Assembly: GCA_020860025.1 (NCBI GenBank)
Contig: JAJBVC010000134.1
Coordinates: forward strand, 1 to 21,144
DNA from: Clostridiales bacterium
GTDB taxonomy: Bacteria > Bacillota > Clostridia > Oscillospirales > Acutalibacteraceae
Direction of reading: 5' to 3'
Length of the DNA: 21,144 nt
A model generated the notes under the pieces. The model saw only the letters and a list, made by a program, of their open reading frames with translations. It searched no databases and was not told the origin of the DNA. The position numbers and the translations under genes are program-made. Shown piece by piece: positions 6,798 to 13,992 of the stretch (position 1 is its first letter; every line of letters begins with the position of its first letter).

Positions 6798-8812
6798 TTC
6801 GGGATATTGATAAATATGTAAATATACTGCTTGAATCTCGTGTCGGTGTATCCTCATTGGAGGACGCATTAAAAACAGTTCAGTCATCACAGGAATTATC
6901 TGAAACGTTGGATAATCCAAATGTTACACCTAATGAGAAGCAGCAGGTAGTTAACGATATTTTTGCCCCGTCGGTGCGTTCATTTATAGGCAAGCTCTCG
7001 GCAGAATGTAAAGTTGCCGAACTTGACGGCATTATATCGGCATATATCGAAGCTATTGATAAAGAAAAAAATATTGCCCATGCAACAGTATACTGTCTAA
7101 CTCCGCCAAATGATGAACAGCTTGACGGTATCAAGTCTTTCGTCTGTAAGGAGGAAAAGGCAAGCGACGCCGTTATTGAAATTGTCAATGATGAAAAACT
7201 AATCGGCGGTTTTATTATACGTGTTTCCGGCAAGGAATTTGATTTCAGCATCAAGGGAAAAATGGAGTCCATAAAAAAACAGCTTATGGAATCCGCACGC
7301 AATAAAGATGTTGACCAAAATAATGTAATTTCAGTTTTGCGTCGGGATGTACGTGATTATGAGCAAAGAGCCGACAGTGATGAAATCAGCAGCGTTGTTC
7401 GTGTCGGCGACAGTATTGCCACGATTCACGGGCTTGACAGCAGTGCCTACGGCGAAATAGTCGTATTTGAAAACGGCGTCAAGGGAATGGTTCAGGATAT
7501 AAAAAAGGACAGTATCGGAGTCGTTCTTTTCGGCAGTGATGTCGGAATATATCAGGGTACAAAGGTTAAACGTACGCACGCAAGCGCAGGCGTACCTGTT
7601 GGCGACGCTTTTGTCGGAAGAATAATCAATGCACTCGGCGAGCCTATTGACGGCAACGGCGAAATTAAGAGCGACGGCTATCGCCCTATTGAGCAGAGCG
7701 CACCGTCAATCGTTGACCGTCAGAGCGTTGATACTCCTATGGCTACAGGTATTTTGTCTATCGATTCAATGTTTCCGATTGGACGTGGTCAGCGTGAGCT
7801 TATTATCGGCGACAGGCAGACAGGTAAAACTTCTATAGCCCTTGACACGATTATCAATCAAAAGGGCAAGGATGTAATTTGTATTTACACAGCGATAGGT
7901 CAAAAAGCGTCAAGTGTTGCAAAGCTTGTTAATACTCTTAAAAAAGCAGGTGCTATGGATTATACGATTGTTGTTTGCTCAACTGCGTCAGACCCTGCAT
8001 CGCTTCAGTATATAGCGCCATATTCGGCTACAGCTCTTGCCGAGTATTTTATGTATAACGGCAAGGACGTTTTAATCGTTTATGATGATTTGAGCAAGCA
8101 CGCTGTGGCTTACCGTGCGCTCTCGTTACTTCTTGAAAGGAGTCCGGGACGTGAGGCATATCCCGGCGACGTATTTTACTTACATTCACGTTTGCTTGAG
8201 CGTTCAAGCAGATTGACTGACGAACTCGGAGGCGGTTCAATTACAGCGCTTCCGATTATAGAAACTCAGGCGGGCGACGTTTCCGCTTACATTCCGACTA
8301 ACGTAATTTCTATTACCGACGGTCAGATTTTCCTTGAAAGCGACCTCTTTTTCAGCGGTATGCGTCCTGCGGTCAATGTCGGATTGTCAGTATCACGTGT
8401 AGGTGGTGCCGCACAGACAAAGGCTATGAAAAAGGCAGCGGGCTCACTTCGTATTGATTTGGCGCAGTACCGTGAAATGGAAGTTTTCACTCAGTTTTCT
8501 TCTGACCTTGATGAGGAAACAAAGGCAGGACTTGTCTACGGAAAGGGGCTTATGGAACTTTTAAAACAGCCTCTTGGCAGACCGCTTTCAATGGCTGAAA
8601 TGGTAATTACTCTCGTAGCTGCTACAGAAAAGCATTTTATGAGTGTGCCTGTTGAAAAAATTAAAGCGTTTCAGATGGATATGCTTGAATTTATCAGCAC
8701 TAATTATCCGGAGATACCTAACGCTATTGAACGTGAAAAAGTTCTTGATGACGATATAAAGGCGCAGATTTTAAATGCTGTTGCCGAATTTAAGAAGGTA
8801 AATAATGGCTAA
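6794..8812 (+). CDS. atpHA: ATP synthase delta-alpha fusion protein
   Basis: One uninterrupted frame of 672 codons encodes two F1 subunits that are normally separate. Residues 1 to about 165 are delta/OSCP: an N-terminal helical domain, then the C-terminal signature DEKLIGGFIIRVSGKEFDFSIKG and MESIKKQL. From about residue 172 it is alpha: an N-terminal helix (NVISVLRRDVRDYE), the beta barrel (VGDSIATIHGL), the nucleotide fold with GDRQTGKT at 339-346, and SVSRVGG with Arg535 in the arginine-finger position. The lengths sum to delta (about 170) plus alpha (about 502), so nothing is missing. No stop codon, frameshift, or internal ATG with a ribosome binding site is visible at the junction (7290-7330). 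Alpha carries the non-catalytic nucleotide sites; delta links alpha to the b stalk. It overlaps atpF by 4 nt and atpG by 8 nt. A sequencing error that removed a stop is unlikely, because the joining region is smoothly in frame. Confidence 0.95.
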   Translation: MIRDIDKYVNILLESRVGVSSLEDALKTVQSSQELSETLDNPNVTPNEKQQVVNDIFAPSVRSFIGKLSAECKVAELDGIISAYIEAIDKEKNIAHATVYCLTPPNDEQLDGIKSFVCKEEKASDAVIEIVNDEKLIGGFIIRVSGKEFDFSIKGKMESIKKQLMESARNKDVDQNNVISVLRRDVRDYEQRADSDEISSVVRVGDSIATIHGLDSSAYGEIVVFENGVKGMVQDIKKDSIGVVLFGSDVGIYQGTKVKRTHASAGVPVGDAFVGRIINALGEPIDGNGEIKSDGYRPIEQSAPSIVDRQSVDTPMATGILSIDSMFPIGRGQRELIIGDRQTGKTSIALDTIINQKGKDVICIYTAIGQKASSVAKLVNTLKKAGAMDYTIVVCSTASDPASLQYIAPYSATALAEYFMYNGKDVLIVYDDLSKHAVAYRALSLLLERSPGREAYPGDVFYLHSRLLERSSRLTDELGGGSITALPIIETQAGDVSAYIPTNVISITDGQIFLESDLFFSGMRPAVNVGLSVSRVGGAAQTKAMKKAAGSLRIDLAQYREMEVFTQFSSDLDEETKAGLVYGKGLMELLKQPLGRPLSMAEMVITLVAATEKHFMSVPVEKIKAFQMDMLEFISTNYPEIPNAIEREKVLDDDIKAQILNAVAEFKKVNNG

Positions 8813-9692
8813 TGCACGTGAAATTCAAGCCAGAATGAAGTCGATTAAGGACACAATGAAAATCACAAGCGCTATGTATATGATTTCGTCCTCAAAACTT
8901 CAAAAGGCGAGAAAAGACCTAAAAAATACAGAGCCTTATTTTTACGCTAATCAGGAAATGATAGCAAACATATTGGATTTTTCGCCTGAAACAGGTAATG
9001 AATTTTTTGATATGCGCCCTGAAATTCCCGATAATGAGCGTAAGCGTGGATATATTGTTGTGACTGCCGACAAGGGTATGGCGGGTGCATATAACCACAA
9101 TGTAATTAAAATTGCTGAAAAAGAAGCTCTGTCCTGCAGCTCAAATATGCTTTTTGTTGTAGGACAGGTCGGCAGAAGATATTTTGAAAAAAAGAATATT
9201 CCTATTGACATCAATTTTAAGTATACAGCCCAAAATCCCAATATGAACAGGGCGAGAATAATAAGCGAAAAGGTTGTTGAATTTTTTAAAGAGCGTAAGC
9301 TTGACGAGGTGTATATTGTTTATACCCGTATGGTTAATTCAATAACATTTAACGCTGAAATGACACGGCTTTTGCCGCTTCGTAAAAGCAGGCTTGAGGA
9401 TGCTGCAGGGGATAAAAATTACAACCACTGCGTTTTTACGCCTGATATTGACACCGTTTTTGAGCATATTGTTCCGAACTATGTCGCAGGATTTGTTTAT
9501 GGTGCGCTTGTTGAGTCCTATTGCAGTGAGCATAATTCACGAATGATGGCAATGCAGACCGCTACGGACGCCGCTAAGGATATGCTTAAAAATTTAGAAG
9601 TGGAATATAACCGTGCCAGACAGGCGGCGATTACTCAGGAAATTACAGAGGTAATTGCAGGTGCAAAGGCACAAAAAAATAAGACAGGTTAG
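8805..9692 (+). CDS. atpG: ATP synthase F1 subunit gamma
   Basis: The 295-residue central rotor shaft. The N-terminal helix NAREIQARMKSIKDTMKITSAM and the C-terminal helix (MMAMQTATDAAKDMLKNLE, ending EITEVIAGA) are the conserved coiled coil inside the alpha3beta3 ring. The middle Rossmann-like part (IVVTADKGMAGAYN, with the usual G(L/M)xGxxN pattern) is intact. The length is normal. ATG 8805 lies inside the last codons of the fusion gene, with AGAAGG about 9 nt upstream, so translation is probably coupled. Confidence 0.95.
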   Translation: MANAREIQARMKSIKDTMKITSAMYMISSSKLQKARKDLKNTEPYFYANQEMIANILDFSPETGNEFFDMRPEIPDNERKRGYIVVTADKGMAGAYNHNVIKIAEKEALSCSSNMLFVVGQVGRRYFEKKNIPIDINFKYTAQNPNMNRARIISEKVVEFFKERKLDEVYIVYTRMVNSITFNAEMTRLLPLRKSRLEDAAGDKNYNHCVFTPDIDTVFEHIVPNYVAGFVYGALVESYCSEHNSRMMAMQTATDAAKDMLKNLEVEYNRARQAAITQEITEVIAGAKAQKNKTG

Positions 9693-9709
9693 GAGATGTC
9701 CTTATTACG

Positions 9710-11101
9710 ATGAAAAACGGTAAAATATTACAGGTTATGGGTCCCGTTGTAGACGTTCAGTTTGAAGATGAACTGCCGAAAATTAAGGATGCTCTCGAAG
9801 TAAATTTGAACGGCAAACGTCTTGTTATGGAGGTAAGCCAGCATATTGGCAACAACTGTGTACGTTGTATAATGCTTGCTGCCACAGAGGGACTTAGCAA
9901 GGATATGGATGTTGTTGCAACAGGCGGTGCTATAAAAGTGCCTGTCGGCAATAAAACCCTCGGAAGGCTGTTCAACGTAGTTGGCGAAACAATAGACGGT
10001 ATGGAAAGCCTTGATAATGAAGAACATTGGGAAATTCACCGCAGCGCTCCGAGCTTTGAGGATCAGTCGGCTGAGGTAGAAATTCTTGAAACCGGAATTA
10101 AGGTTATAGACCTTTTAACGCCTTATCCAAAGGGTGGTAAAATCGGTTTGTTCGGTGGTGCCGGCGTAGGCAAAACTGTTTTAATTCAGGAGCTTATTAC
10201 TAATGTTGCAACTCAGCACGGCGGTTATTCAATCTTTACAGGCGTAGGTGAAAGAAGCCGTGAAGGCAACGATTTGTGGAAAGAAATGGGCGAGTCGGGC
10301 GTTTTGAAAAAAACGGCGCTCGTATTCGGTCAGATGAACGAACCTCCCGGAGCACGTATGCGTGTTGCCGAAACAGGACTTACAATGGCGGAATATTTTC
10401 GTGATGTAGCCCATCAGGACGTACTGCTTTTTATAGATAACATTTTCCGTTTTGTTCAGGCAGGCTCCGAGGTGTCGGCACTTTTGGGAAGAATGCCGTC
10501 TGCTGTAGGATATCAGCCGACTCTTGCAACCGACGTCGGCGAACTTCAGGAGCGTATCGCTTCAACAAAGAACGGCTCAATCACGTCTGTACAGGCAGTT
10601 TATGTGCCTGCCGACGATTTAACAGACCCGGCTCCGGCTACTACTTTCGCTCACCTTGATGCAACAACGGTTCTTTCAAGAAAAATTGTTGAAAAGGGTA
10701 TTTATCCCGCAGTTGACCCGCTTGAGTCAAACTCCAGAATTTTGGAGCCTGACGTTGTCGGAGATGAGCATTATAATGTTGCACGTAAGGTTCAGGAATA
10801 TCTGCAAAAATACAAGGAATTGCAGGATATTATTGCCATTCTCGGTATGGAGGAACTTTCAGACGAGGATAAACTCATAGTTTACCGTGCAAGAAAGATT
10901 GAAAAGTTTTTATCGCAGCCGTTCCATGTTGCTGAGGCTTTTACAGGACTTCCAGGTATATATGTATCTGTAGAGGATTCCGTCAAAGGCTTCAAGGCAA
11001 TTGTCGACGGCGAGGTTGACGATTTACCTGAACAGGCATTCTTTAACACAGGTACTATTGAAGATGTAAAACAAAATGCACAAAAAATGATGAAGCAGTA
11101 A
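9710..11101 (+). CDS. atpD: ATP synthase F1 catalytic subunit beta
   Basis: A 463-residue subunit that carries the catalytic sites. Walker A GGAGVGKT is at 149-156 with Lys155, and the catalytic Glu181 is in GVGERSREGND; both have the E. coli numbers. The Walker B region LLFIDNIFRF is present, and the DELSEED-type lever reads EELSDED (after ILGM). It pairs with the alpha part of the fusion protein to form the catalytic hexamer. It starts 17 nt after atpG, with AGGAG about 14 nt upstream of ATG 9710, slightly long spacing. It ends 10 nt before atpC. Confidence 0.98.
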   Translation: MKNGKILQVMGPVVDVQFEDELPKIKDALEVNLNGKRLVMEVSQHIGNNCVRCIMLAATEGLSKDMDVVATGGAIKVPVGNKTLGRLFNVVGETIDGMESLDNEEHWEIHRSAPSFEDQSAEVEILETGIKVIDLLTPYPKGGKIGLFGGAGVGKTVLIQELITNVATQHGGYSIFTGVGERSREGNDLWKEMGESGVLKKTALVFGQMNEPPGARMRVAETGLTMAEYFRDVAHQDVLLFIDNIFRFVQAGSEVSALLGRMPSAVGYQPTLATDVGELQERIASTKNGSITSVQAVYVPADDLTDPAPATTFAHLDATTVLSRKIVEKGIYPAVDPLESNSRILEPDVVGDEHYNVARKVQEYLQKYKELQDIIAILGMEELSDEDKLIVYRARKIEKFLSQPFHVAEAFTGLPGIYVSVEDSVKGFKAIVDGEVDDLPEQAFFNTGTIEDVKQNAQKMMKQ

Positions 11102-11111
11102 GGGTGATTGA

Positions 11112-11525
11112 ATGAGTACGTTTAAGCTTAAAATCATTGCATCTAACAAAATCTTCTTTGACGGCGAAGCTCAGTCACTCGTCGTACCGCATATAGACGG
11201 CGGTCTTGAGGGATTTTTGGCTCATCATGAAAATTGCGTTTTTCCTATAGATGTCGGCGAAATGAAAATTATTGACGAAAGCGGCGACAGAATTGATGCG
11301 TTTATCGCAAACGGCTTGATGGAATTTATCGATAATGAAGCGAGCGTTGTTTGCGTTTCAGCCGAAAAACCGGAGGAAATTGACGAACGTCGTGCTCGTG
11401 AGGCTAAGGAACGTGCCGAAGAGGAACTCAGGCAAAAACGCTCAATTATGGAATATAATCATTGCCAAACAAACCTTGCCCGTGCAATGGAGCGTCTTAA
11501 AGTCAAAAACCGCCACGAGATATAA
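11112..11525 (+). CDS. atpC: ATP synthase F1 subunit epsilon
   Basis: A 137-residue subunit of the central stalk that can inhibit ATP hydrolysis. The N-terminal beta sandwich (about 1-85, with GGLEGFLAHHENCVFPI in place of the usual GxxGxLxxHxP) is followed by a two-helix C-terminal domain rich in Arg and Glu. The motif IDERRA (about 93-98) fits the I/L-D-x-x-R-A ATP-binding signature described for Bacillus epsilon subunits, so ATP sensing is plausible. GGGTGA precedes the ATG at 11112. It is the last gene of the operon and is followed at once by a terminator. Confidence 0.93.
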   Translation: MSTFKLKIIASNKIFFDGEAQSLVVPHIDGGLEGFLAHHENCVFPIDVGEMKIIDESGDRIDAFIANGLMEFIDNEASVVCVSAEKPEEIDERRAREAKERAEEELRQKRSIMEYNHCQTNLARAMERLKVKNRHEI

Positions 11526-11528
11526 ATA

Positions 11529-11580
11529 AAGGTTCTGTAATATGTTGGTCAAAACTTCAACAGTATTACAGAACCTTTTT
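11529..11580 (+). terminator. Terminator of the atp operon
   Basis: A long stem, AAGGTTCTGTAATA (from 11529) with TATTACAGAACCTT (to 11577), a loop of about 21 nt and a T tract (11576-11580). It begins 4 nt after the atpC stop codon. The A run on the opposite side gives U residues in the minus direction as well, so it may also stop the converging DUF523 transcript. Confidence 0.9.
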
Positions 11581-11614
11581 ATAATTTTATGCAACTTACT
11601 ATAACAGCTTGCGG

Positions 11615-12046
11615 TTATATACCAAGCTTTGATATTTGGCTTTCTCCTACAATTTTAATTCCGTTGTCATAAAGAAGCTGTGCCGTTATTCCGTTTCCGT
11701 CAACAACCTTACCGCTGAATGTGCCATCATATATTTTGCCGAATCCGCAGGAAGGACTTCTTTCCTTAAGAATTGCAACCTGACAGGCGGTTTCTTCAGC
11801 TACGTAAAGCGCTTTACTTGCACCGTCTTTAAATTCCTCGGTTAAATCTCTGCCGTCTTTTGAAAAAACCTTTCCATCTATAATTTCACTCGGAACACGA
11901 GGAATCGGCAAAGCGGCGAAGCACTCCGGGCAAATCGGAACAAGACGATGCTCCTTTTGAAGTGCAAGTACGTCATCATTTTTGTTGTTGCCGCCGTTAT
12001 ATTTACAATTTTCACCAAGCAGGCAGGCACTTACCAATATGTTCAT
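11615..12046 (-). CDS. DUF523 family protein
   Basis: A 143-residue cytoplasmic protein of the DUF523 (YbbK-like) family, recognised from the opening ILVSACLLGENCKYNGGNN, the CPECFAALPIPRVPSEI block and the KERSPSCGFGKIYDGTF block. The clustered cysteines (SAC, NCKY, CPEC, SPSCG) suggest a metal or Fe-S role, but the family's biochemical function is not established to my knowledge. The length is typical for the stand-alone form. The ribosome binding site is AGGTGA about 7 nt before the ATG. It is the last gene of a minus-strand run after the 48-aa ORF and the XRE-methyltransferase. Confidence 0.88.
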   Translation of the reverse strand: MNILVSACLLGENCKYNGGNNKNDDVLALQKEHRLVPICPECFAALPIPRVPSEIIDGKVFSKDGRDLTEEFKDGASKALYVAEETACQVAILKERSPSCGFGKIYDGTFSGKVVDGNGITAQLLYDNGIKIVGESQISKLGI

Positions 12047-12096
12047 TTCATCACCTATCTTAACTATATTAAAATTATAATTTTGCTAAGTTTATC

Positions 12097-12243
12097 CTAT
12101 TTGCTTAAAAGCTCTTTGGAAAATTCTGTTACATGTACGCCATCTATTTTATTTAATGTATCTGCTACCATTACGGTTGCTTTTCTTTTTGCCTGAACCT
12201 GTGGTGACTTCCAAGCACTACTTCTACTAATGTAGTTTATCAT
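12097..12243 (-). CDS. Short 48-aa ORF, unrecognised, possibly a truncated gene
   Basis: On the minus strand ATG at 12243 opens a 48-codon frame that reads MINYISRSSAWKSPQVQ, then RKATVMVADTLNKIDGVHV and ends EFSKELLSK. It is basic, Lys rich, with no membrane segment, and its composition is protein-like. It lies 23 nt after the methyltransferase stop and 50 nt before the DUF523 start on the same strand. The ribosome binding site is weak, so this may be the 3' part of a once longer gene or a translationally coupled small protein. It is the only content I found in the 220-nt gap. Confidence 0.4.
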   Translation of the reverse strand: MINYISRSSAWKSPQVQAKRKATVMVADTLNKIDGVHVTEFSKELLSK

Positions 12244-12266
12244 CTAATTTGATTACAACCAATAAA

Positions 12267-13268
12267 TTACTTTACACCAATTCGCATACGATAGCAAAAA
12301 TTGATGTCAAATTCGTTATTACCGTAAATTGATTTTATCTTTTTCTCAAACAATTCAATATCATTTTCAATCAAATCAGGATGTGTTTTAAGTATTGTCT
12401 GCAAACCGCCCTGACTGAGCGCAATACCGATAAATCTATCTGTGTTGTATTTTTCCTTATTCATAAAAACAATTTCTCTTGCGTATTTGAAATAACCGCT
12501 TTGCTTGATATTCTGCAAATGTTTATTCTTATTCCAACGCTGAAAGGTTTTAAAAATATTTTGATTTTCAAGTTCAATAAATCTGACCTTATTGAGTAAC
12601 TGAGAATATGCTAATTCTGCCTCCAAACTGCATACAGGTGGCCAGTCGCAATCTATTGTTGCAAATATTCCGTTAGGTTTCAGAATACGATTAACCTCTC
12701 TTAAAGTATCAGTCGGCTGCATCCAATGAAATGACTGCGAACAGATAACGATGTCTGTTGAATTATCAGGCAAGGTTGTGTTATCTGAATATGCCTTGAT
12801 GAATGAAATTTTATCACTTTTCAGCTTAGCGATTGACAGCATTTCTTCATTAGGGTCAATGCCGATTATATTATTGCATTTATCAATCAATGCCAAAGTT
12901 GACAAACCTGTTCCGCAGCCTAAATCTACAATCTGTTCAGGATTATGCTCAAGATAATTAAGCACCATATCACAAGCGAAATCGGGAATTGTCGGTCTGC
13001 TGTTTTCATATAACTGTGCAAAACCTATAAAACGATTTGAATTAATTTTGTCATTCTGAATGTCATTCAATTTGTTGTCCGTAATGAGAGAATTGATTGA
13101 AATATCAAATATGTTTGAAATTAACTTTAGAGTGTCAACATTCGGAATCGTTTTACCATTTTCCCAGCGAGATACAGCCTGCCTCGTAACAAACAATTTT
13201 TTCGCCATTTCACCCTGAGTAAGATTATTATTTTTCCTTAAATTAAATAATATATCTTTAACTTCCAT
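12267..13268 (-). CDS. XRE-family regulator fused to a SAM-dependent methyltransferase
   Basis: A 333-residue two-domain protein. Residues 1-62 form a Cro/CI-type helix-turn-helix (LRKNNNLTQGEMAKKLFVTRQAVSRWENGKTIP). After a polar linker (63-78), residues 79 to about 270 form a class I methyltransferase: motif I VDLGCGTG (114-121), acidic D138 in IGIDPNEEML, and QSFHWMQPTDTLREVNRILKPNG, as in the UbiE/methyltransf_11 group. The ending is typical of YdaC/YcgJ-like enzymes that act on small molecules. The substrate is unknown. It has its own promoter (13291-13319) with AGGTGA before the ATG. A plausible but unproven role is a regulator whose DNA binding is tied to SAM or substrate state, possibly acting on its own promoter. 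Confidence 0.85.
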   Translation of the reverse strand: MEVKDILFNLRKNNNLTQGEMAKKLFVTRQAVSRWENGKTIPNVDTLKLISNIFDISINSLITDNKLNDIQNDKINSNRFIGFAQLYENSRPTIPDFACDMVLNYLEHNPEQIVDLGCGTGLSTLALIDKCNNIIGIDPNEEMLSIAKLKSDKISFIKAYSDNTTLPDNSTDIVICSQSFHWMQPTDTLREVNRILKPNGIFATIDCDWPPVCSLEAELAYSQLLNKVRFIELENQNIFKTFQRWNKNKHLQNIKQSGYFKYAREIVFMNKEKYNTDRFIGIALSQGGLQTILKTHPDLIENDIELFEKKIKSIYGNNEFDINFCYRMRIGVK

Positions 13269-13290
13269 AGTATCACCTGAATTTTATTAT

Positions 13291-13319
13291 ATAATATAGG
13301 ATAATTTAAATATTGTAAA
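13291..13319 (-). promoter_or_regulatory. Promoter of the XRE-methyltransferase gene
   Basis: On the minus strand: TTTACA (13319-13314), a 17-nt spacer and TATTAT (13296-13291). Directly upstream of the -35 box is an inverted repeat AGCAAC-TGCCT-GTTGCT (13319-13335), whose position would suit an operator for autoregulation by the encoded HTH domain. Confidence 0.65.
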
Positions 13320-13335
13320 GCAACTGCCTGTTGCT
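13319..13335. repeat. Inverted repeat beside the -35 box, candidate operator
   Basis: Perfect 6-nt arms AGCAAC (13319-13324) and GTTGCT (13330-13335) with a 5-nt centre TGCCT. It touches the -35 hexamer of the XRE-methyltransferase promoter. It is followed on the plus strand by GTTTTATT, so a weak terminator is the alternative reading. Confidence 0.35.
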
Positions 13336-13410
13336 GTTTTATTGTAGGAATTTGGTGAAATTAAAATTATTTGTTACTTTTTTATTATATAGTTAGAGAT
13401 ATGTCAATAC

Positions 13411-13491
13411 CTATTTTTTGCCTTTCAGTTGATTTGCATAATAAGATTTACCGCTGCAAATCTTACCGCATATTGCAATTACTTCTGCCAT
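13411..13491 (-). pseudogene. 26-codon stub of a P-loop ATPase/kinase gene
   Basis: On the minus strand ATG 13491 opens a short frame MAEVIAICGKICSGKSYYAN followed by QLKGKK and a stop at 13413-13411. GKICSGKS is a Walker A motif at the expected distance (residues 9-16) from the start of a small AAA or kinase-like ATP-binding protein, a family normally of about 160-200 residues. Everything after the first helix is missing, including Walker B. I found no continuation in the other minus-strand frames before the methyltransferase promoter. No good ribosome binding site is present. The surrounding 13320-13608 stretch holds nothing else I can support. Confidence 0.5.
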
Positions 13492-13608
13492 AATTAATTT
13501 CTCTGTTTATTAAAAACTTTCTACATCTCCAAGCAGTTTAATATTTCAGCCTTCTACGATAATGCACTCGACATAAATGCAGCTGCATAGATAATTTTTC
13601 TCTTTGAC

Positions 13609-13791
13609 TTATTTATGCTTTATTGATGCAATAATAAAAATAATTACAAAAATGATAAGAACAACAGCTAAAATCAAGGCAATTGCCTTGCCTATAAACG
13701 GCAGCTTGGAGCCTATGCTCATTAAGCCTACTATAATAAGAAATCCGATTATAAACAGTGTTATGATTACGGAAATTTTTTTGTTGCTCAT
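13609..13791 (-). CDS. Small two-helix membrane protein
   Basis: A 60-residue protein, MSNKKISVIITLFIIGFLII at the start and ASIKHK at the end, with two hydrophobic segments (about 7-25 and 35-56) and a short turn MSIGSKLPFIGK. ATG 13791 is chosen over GTG 13800 because AGGTGA overlaps the latter and sits about 6-8 nt before the former. No family can be named from such a sequence. It is preceded by its own promoter (13809-13837), in which an inverted repeat covers the -10 box. It is transcribed away from uxaB. Confidence 0.65.
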   Translation of the reverse strand: MSNKKISVIITLFIIGFLIIVGLMSIGSKLPFIGKAIALILAVVLIIFVIIFIIASIKHK

Positions 13792-13801
13792 ATATATCAC
13801 C

Positions 13802-13837
13802 TATGATAATTATATCATAACGGGTTTATTAAGTCTA
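13802..13837 (-). promoter_or_regulatory. Promoter with inverted repeat over the -10 box
   Basis: On the minus strand: TAGACT (13837-13832), a 17-nt spacer and TATAAT (13814-13809). A perfect inverted repeat TATGATA-ATTA-TATCATA (13802-13819) encloses the -10 box. This is the geometry of a repressor site, though AT-rich arms can arise by chance. Confidence 0.5.
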
Positions 13838-13905
13838 TCGTTTTTTGAGTCGGTATCAGTCTGATTTATAAATATTAAAATTTGATGTCAAAATATGAAA
13901 CAATA

Positions 13906-13978
13906 TTGCAAAACGCTTTATACGGTAATACTATACAACTATGAAAGTTTCTAAAAACATATCTTAAACAATGTTTTT
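13906..13978 (+). promoter_or_regulatory. Putative uxaBA promoter and operator region
   Basis: TTGCAA (13906-13911), a 17-nt spacer and TACTAT (13929-13934) are the best, though weak, promoter match. Downstream lies an inverted repeat AAAAACAT (13953-13960) and ATGTTTTT (13971-13978) with a 10-nt centre, placed between the promoter and the ribosome binding site. A repressor bound there would block early transcription, which would suit an inducible sugar-acid operon. The regulator is not in this window. Confidence 0.35.
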
Positions 13979-13992
13979 AATTGGGAGCGATT

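Noticed and set aside
7331..7579. Open reading frames on the minus strand inside the atp genes
   Set aside because: They lie wholly inside strongly conserved atp coding frames, have low-complexity composition and no ribosome binding site. They are shadows of the real genes.
11948..12196. An 82-codon plus-strand frame across the DUF523 start and the gap
   Set aside because: It overlaps the clearly conserved N-terminus of the minus-strand DUF523 gene and the 48-aa ORF; no ribosome binding site.
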